Origin: Isoetes taiwanensis
Lineage: Eukaryota > Streptophyta > Lycopodiopsida > Isoetales > Isoetaceae
Direction of reading: 5' to 3'
Length of the DNA stretch: 64,000 bases
Assembly (NCBI GenBank): GCA_021234155.1
Contig: JAJEKV010000131.1
Coordinates: 1,473,288 to 1,537,287 of the forward strand
In this document: one piece after another, positions 59,166 to 64,000 of the stretch
How positions within the stretch are numbered: position 1 is the stretch's first letter
How the letters are laid out: the number at the start of each line of letters is the position of its first letter
Program-made: the position numbers and the translations under genes
Notes under the pieces: model-generated
What the model was told of the DNA's origin: nothing
What the model saw: only the letters and a program-made list of their open reading frames with translations
The model's database searches: none

Positions 59166-59765
59166 CAGCACTTCCGAACTAGCGAGAGCTCAAGAAGCGG
59201 TTGTAGGAGTGGGGATCCTTTTACCAAGATGGAAGTCTAAAGGTGTATATCAACCATGGGCAGCTCAACAAACAACGACATAATGGATCAGCCCAAGAAG
59301 CGGGATTCTTCTACAAAATCGACTTAAGCTTCGGGCAATCAGCAAATAAGGATGAAGGGGAAGATAATTATAAGACTCCTTCAAAACTTGGTATGGGCAC
59401 TATCACTTCCGCGGTGATGCCCTTGAGTCTATGGAATGCTCCACCAACTTCGTATGCATTTGAGGGCGACATCTTGAAGATTCCTTGGATGATTTCTTCA
59501 TCAATTCTCTTCCGGACGACATCGTGATCTACAGACAAATCAATGGAAGAGCATGCGTAGTGGAGATGTTAAGGCGTAAGCCACTCATTGGCAAGCTTTT
59601 TTGAAGCAGCAATTTGCAATGCCATCTCCACTTCGACAAGCGAATTCGGCAAGAAGATAGAAGAAGCCATCTTCCCCAACATGGAGTTCAAGCACATGAT
59701 GGGCTAGTCCTTACAAAGAGTGCAAGAACGGATTAAGAAAGAGAACCTTCAAATATTTTAAAAGG
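59166..59765 (+). pseudogene. Inner gypsy reverse transcriptase remnant
   Basis: Frames in series give VYINHGQLNKQ, FFYKIDLSFG, TSAVMPLSLWNAPPTSYAF and then, in another frame, PDDIVIYRQ. These are the RT blocks R.C.DYR.LN, K.DL..G, MPFGL.NAP.TF and the catalytic Y(L)DD. The two Asp residues of the last box are still present. The thumb and RNase H region after 59600 is short, so RNase H appears deleted. Confidence 0.75.
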
Positions 59766-59929
59766 AAGGTAATCTTTAATATCAAAGAACAACTATACTC
59801 AAAGCATAAGGAGTAAGAAAAATTTTTCAGGACACATAATAGCCCTATTTCCTATATGCAAAATTTATAAAGGTCTACTTCAAGATTAGAAGTAGCTACT
59901 TACGGCGGACATGAAGAAGCGGATAGTCG

Positions 59930-60500
59930 ATATATATCAAGAATGTCGGTGGCATCCCGTGGACAAAGGGCGGAACAACTTCGAATTTTAGGAGTTTTGG
60001 AACCTTGGGCGGTGCCAGACGCCAAGTGGGAAGTCTTCAGCATGGGTTTTATAATTGGCCTTCCAAGGACAACAAGAAGCTTTGAAGCCTTGATGGTTGT
60101 GGTATATAGTTTATCAAAAGAGCACATACTTGCCATGCCACACCATAGACACAGCCTTGGATCTAGCCATGGGGTCTACATAAGAGTTCTTTTAGGCTGC
60201 ATGGAAGGCGTAGGTCGATCATCACCAATAGAGATCCGGAGTTCTTTAGCGACGTTTAGCAGCACTTCTTCAACACGAGCTGCACCAACTTGTTGATGGG
60301 TTTTGCTTATCTTTTGCAGTCAAATCGGCAAAGGGACCGCACCAACACAATTTTGGAGAGTACGTTGAGGAACTATGATTGGAACAAGTAATCCAAATGG
60401 GCCGAATACATCCACCGGGTCAATTACGTACAATAATATGAAGCAAGAGTCATCGAAGATGTCTCCCCCATGATCAGTTACAGTTATCAATGCTTGACCC
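59930..60500 (+). pseudogene. Inner gypsy integrase remnant
   Basis: The stretch from 59943 reads LGVLEPWAVPDAKWEVFSMG, then FIIGLPRTTRSFEALMVVVY and SLSKEHILAMPH. This matches the integrase core entry L.PLPIP...WE..SMDFI.GLP......D.I.VVVDRLSK. The first catalytic Asp (SMDFI) is Gly here. The following core is only dimly recognisable. Confidence 0.8.
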
Positions 60501-60719
60501 TAGTTATGTGGCATACTCTAGTGCCCTAGGTGGAAGTTTCTCAACAACGACAGCATGTATGCAATAGCTTTTGGTAGAAGTGTGAGAACATCTTCAACAG
60601 CATGGGCACATCTGAAGAGTCTAGCAGGTAGACATAAAACTCCTCGGGAGTTGTTTTGTTGTGGCAGATAAAGTTGGCTCAAGTAAAGGTTAAGCAAGGG
60701 AAGCTTCGCATCGGCAATT

Positions 60720-61108
60720 GTAAGAAGCTCGCCCTAGGTGGGCCGGTCCATTCAGGATCTTGGAGAAAAGTGGGCTCTCAAGCCTACAAGTGGAATCTCT
60801 TGGCCCACCTTAAGGTCTTCCATGTAAGTTTATTGAAAAGGCACGATCCTAACCCTGAGGAGGTTTTGGCTACTCCAACTTTGTTGGAAATGACAGAGGA
60901 TCAACTTGAAATTGTGCCTGAATTGCTTCTTGATAAGTCATTCAAGACTCAATTCCTTCAGTATTTGGTCATGTGAAAGCACTTACCCGTGGAAGACGCG
61001 GCATGGGTATTGAAGCAGGATTTGGAGAAACAATACCCAGAATTTATGAAGGAGTTTGATGGGCGAGTCGTCTCCGACTTGGTCGACCCCGACTTGCCAG
61101 GTGGTTAG
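60720..61108 (+). pseudogene. Inner gypsy polyprotein C-terminus (chromodomain-like)
   Basis: Frames give SGSWRKVGSQAYKW, LPAHLKVFHVSLLKRHDPNP in decayed form, EEVLATPTLLEMTEDQLEIV and LLLDKSF, then in a shifted frame KHLPVEDAAWV..DLEKQYPEF. This is the post-integrase GPF.I...G..AY.L.LP.....VFHVS.L block followed by a chromodomain-like (W......WE....F) end, as in plant chromoviruses. Confidence 0.75.
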
Positions 61109-61968
61109 CTAGTATGTTGTTAGTTAGCCTTAAGCCTGGCGCATGCATTCTAGTTAGTAGGGTGCATGTGCCGTAACCTTGATCGTGTGGGCGATGATGG
61201 GATACGCCTTTTAGGGCATTCTCTCTAGGCCACACGCACCAAAGAGGTGCATGACCATTAGGGTCATGTGAGTGAGGAATGAGGCATGGTGGGCGATGAT
61301 GGGACATCGATCGATGATCTCTATGCCACGATCGCGGGGCAATGCACACCTGCCGTAGGAGGGTCATGGTGAAGGTTAAAAGTGATCATCTTGTGATGAT
61401 GGGATCGCGTGAGGCGTTCCCTAGCCGAAACCCTCGGGGCATGATGCCCTTGGGGTGTACTCGATCCGGGGATGCGTGTACAAGGTAGCACTAAATCATG
61501 GGCAATGATGGGAGCATCTAAATGATCCCTAAGCTCAAATCCGAAAAGGGCCATGATCTTGGGCAAGGTAGTAGGACAACCTTGGCCATGGTTCGCTCAA
61601 GGAGGTAAGGGGGTGGTCCCCTAAAACCACAAATTATTAACTAAACTAACGTAATGTGCTCCTTTTGCGAGGCAAGTAGAAGGAGGACTTCAACGAGGCG
61701 TTACGAGAAGATAGGGGGAGCCATAATTTAGATTATGAACCCTAATAACTCTTATAATAGTATTTTGAATTATTATAAGAAATAACGGTGTTAAGGCTAT
61801 ATAATTTTGTATAAGTACAAATATAGCCTAAATTTTGACCTTTTAACTAATAAAACTTGATTGCTAAACTAAACTAAAGGTTATGACATGTTGTTGTTTT
61901 ACGGGCATAAGGTTCGTTCGTCACCTTAGCGCAATGCTGAGGACAGCATTGTCCTAAGGGGGGGAGAA
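61109..61968 (+). repeat. Inner gypsy 3' leader with about 104-bp repeats and polypurine tract
   Basis: The marker GCGATGATGGGA (with variants) recurs at about 61191, 61293, 61393 and 61502, a degenerate tandem repeat of four units. Most are followed by inverted pieces such as ATCGATCGATGATC. The region has no coding frame. It ends in the polypurine tract AAGGGGGGGAGAA (61956-61968) that primes plus-strand DNA synthesis. Confidence 0.75.
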
Positions 61969-63600
61969 TGTGACGGTCCAGGGGAATATACGCCATAAAT
62001 ACGTATATTCCTGGATCCGTCACTATACAAGTCTATCTTCATAGCCTTGTATACCATAGATTGGGGCATTAGGGGCATGGCCATGTTATTCTCATAACTT
62101 AGCCAACCATAGGTTAGACCATTATCCACGTGGCCTTAACCTATGGGGGCACCCGCCACACGATTCACGATTGGTGCCACGTGGCATCCTAGGTGGACCT
62201 AACTTATATAGGTCAAACCCTAACCCTAGGCCTCTTTCCAGCCCTAGCACCCGGAGACTCACCTACTGTTCGAAACCCGTTTTGAACATCGCTTGTTGTG
62301 GCATAGGCTGGTGCAGGCCCAGCCAGGTAGACTTGTTCTTGGGTAGGAGGCAGGCATCTAGGTGAGTCAAGACCATGGAGGCACACCTGATCCGGAGGGA
62401 GAGCTTCAGAGCGGTATGTAGGATAGTAGTTGTGATAGCTTATCCGAATTAGCATTCCAGATATGCTAGTATCTTGTATCTAGAGTAGAGCCATCCTAGA
62501 ACCCGTATTCAACATCTTGAACCCTAATCAATGAACCCTAACTATTAGTTAGATTTGTATGATTAGGTTAAGATGTTCTTCTTATGATTATTCTCATGAT
62601 GTGATGATTATGTGATGATGGTTGATCATGTTTGCTCCTCTTGTATTGGGAAGGGGGATAGAGACCTAGAGCCATATGTAGTATGCTCCTAGATTAGATC
62701 CCTTAGTTCCTATTAGTTGCGGCTTTGTGCATTAGGGCCCACCAGGCTATCGAGGCTATGATATGACTTCAAACCACATACATGGGGCTAGAGGGAAAGT
62801 GGAGGGAGGATCCTGCCGGAGTGGGGGGGCCGGGGGATCCCATAGTGGGCTAGGCTTATGGTCGGTCACTTCATTGGGGCGGGCATGGGTCCGACACCTC
62901 ACCGGGCAATGGTGTTGCCACCTCTCGAGGCTGCAAGTGTTGGCTTGGCTCGTTTTGGGGGTTAAGTTTGAGTGCGAATGGGTGTGTGCCCCCGCGATTC
63001 TCTAGCCTCCACCGGGAACCTCTAGACCACAGGAAGGGGAGATGCAACCCTTCTGCCTCGCCCGGACCCGAGGAGATGCAACACGGGTAGTCCCGTGGGT
63101 GATGCCATGGGATTGCATATCCGAAGGCTAGAGTCATGCCCGAGCCCGATTTAGCCCATCCGCAAAGTATGCACGGGGAGGGGCGGATGGAGTGGTCAAC
63201 CCTAGCCATTGTCTATAGCCAGCCCCGCCATTGTTATGACTCGGTGCGCTCTATCTTGAGGCCTAGCCGGGTCAGTCATCCTCCTTATGAGTGGGAGCCA
63301 TGGGTAGGAGCTCTTATGTTTTATGGCATAGGATTATCTTCTTTGCGGTTGTGGATATGTGATGGACTACCCTTCGAGGTAGTATGTTGTATTGTTATTG
63401 CTAGTTACGGCGTTGTTTATGCTTCATTTGTGATAGGAGCCCATAGGGGAAGGGCGGCAAGAAGACACCTTCATGTCCCCTGCCCGCACTAGGATTCTCT
63501 CAGTCTTGAGTTAGATGGAGGGCCCATGCGGTTGATGGACCGGATGGGGATTTCCTACCCGAGTGTACGGCGAGGCGTAGATATTTAGCAGGGCGTCCGC
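61969..63600 (+). mobile_element. 3' LTR of the inner gypsy element
   Basis: Same start (TGTGACGGTCCAGGG), same terminal hairpin and the same body as the 5' LTR. The end GGGCGTCCGC is altered relative to GGCGTCACA and is followed by the target duplication GAGAC. Most differences from the 5' LTR are short indels or C/G changes in CAG, CTG and CCG words. Confidence 0.9.
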
Positions 63601-63605
63601 GAGAC

Positions 63606-63990
63606 ACCGTCGTCGGCTAAGACATCCAAAAACTTTGCAACTTAAGGCAAGGCTCTACGCCCGGCCGGTGATATGCATCGAATTTAAGTCAAATTGCGGT
63701 AATAACCGCACCGGATGATATTGCACTTGAGATTGCTTCCGAAGGGGTTCTACGAGAGGATGTCAAAGATATGTTGTTGTCTATGGAGGATCTCCGAGTT
63801 TGGAAGAAGCCATCAGTTGCGGTTGATGTGATAATCGGCTCTTCTTGAGCGTAGGCAGAGAGAGACGTGGTCGAGTCTTTCCAATTACACAAGCCTTTAT
63901 AACTTCGCCTTCCCGGAGCCTTATCGTAGAATCTAGCGTATCACGGACTGAGCCTATCACGGTCGATCGAGGCGGTTCGAGGACCCTTAT
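63606..63990 (+). pseudogene. Gag of the outer gypsy element, continuation
   Basis: Directly after the target duplication the gag signature resumes: KLCNLRQGSTPGR, YASNLSQIA, DDIALEIASEGVLREDVKDM and LLSMED, then in a shifted frame SLEEAISCG and CDNRLFL. These are the gag-core blocks (L.QG.SV..Y...F..L........ F..GL......L) expected right after the ACFGD end at 51946. Several one-base shifts are present. The element runs out of the window. Confidence 0.85.
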
Positions 63991-64000
63991 GCCGCGTAGA

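Larger units (their letters stand above)
51947..63600 (+). mobile_element. Inner Ty3/gypsy retrotransposon, full length, decayed
   Basis: About 11.65 kb with two LTRs of about 1.64 kb and a 5-bp target duplication GAGAC (51942-51946 and 63601-63605). A primer-binding site TGGTATCGAGC follows the 5' LTR (53587-53597) and a polypurine tract AAGGGGGGGAGAA precedes the 3' LTR. Coding pieces appear in the gypsy order RT, integrase, C-terminal chromodomain-like. All frames carry stops and shifts. It sits in sense orientation inside the gag of the outer element. Confidence 0.92.

Overview
This is nuclear DNA from a land plant. It has spliced genes with GT-AG introns, plant-type Ty1/copia and Ty3/gypsy retrotransposons with initiator-Met-tRNA primer sites, plant LINEs with zf-RVT tails, and a Tourist-like MITE. 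Host coding sequence is sparse and repeats dominate. That fits a large plant genome; a fern or other seedless plant is plausible, but the sequence does not settle it. Several frames carry one-base breaks in homopolymers, and duplicated repeats differ mostly at CAG/CTG/CG sites. Some of the 'broken' genes may therefore be sequencing error.

Layout. 1-5.4 kb: one host gene, a MAP kinase kinase kinase (nine exons, + strand), then a 3' region with a perfect hairpin and a tRNA-like short repeat. 5.4-16.7 kb: mostly non-coding, with a 5'-truncated LINE (8.4-11.2 kb), a direct repeat pair with a tRNA-like head, and two tandem duplications. 16.7-20.2 kb: a 0.95 kb direct duplication followed by the broken core of a DUF3504/Crypton-like tyrosine recombinase. 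21.8-32.1 kb: exon-like blocks of one (possibly two) conserved but unrecognised genes on the - strand, with a MITE and two copia remnants between the blocks. 33.4-45.6 kb: copia and LINE debris, including a tandem duplication of about 4 kb (36771-40960 and 40961-44827) that carries the same LINE-spacer-copia order twice. 46.4-48.0 kb: ORF1 and endonuclease remains of a different non-LTR element.

48.4-50.97 kb is the most unusual part. A - strand cassette encodes, in order, an unrecognised 130-residue domain, a ParB-like domain with a basic N-terminus, and the C-terminal half of a beta-class (N4C/N6A type) DNA methyltransferase with a clear AdoMet-binding motif. Both apparent introns and the upstream flank carry copies of an 18-bp palindrome, CGGTATAAATTTATACCG. 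The reading frame has three in-frame stops.

50.98-64 kb: a gypsy element (LTR at 50979) whose gag was split by a second gypsy element of about 11.65 kb (51947-63600). The inner element has 1.64 kb LTRs, a 5-bp target duplication GAGAC, and RT, integrase and C-terminal pieces in gypsy order. The outer gag resumes at 63606 and continues toward the window end.
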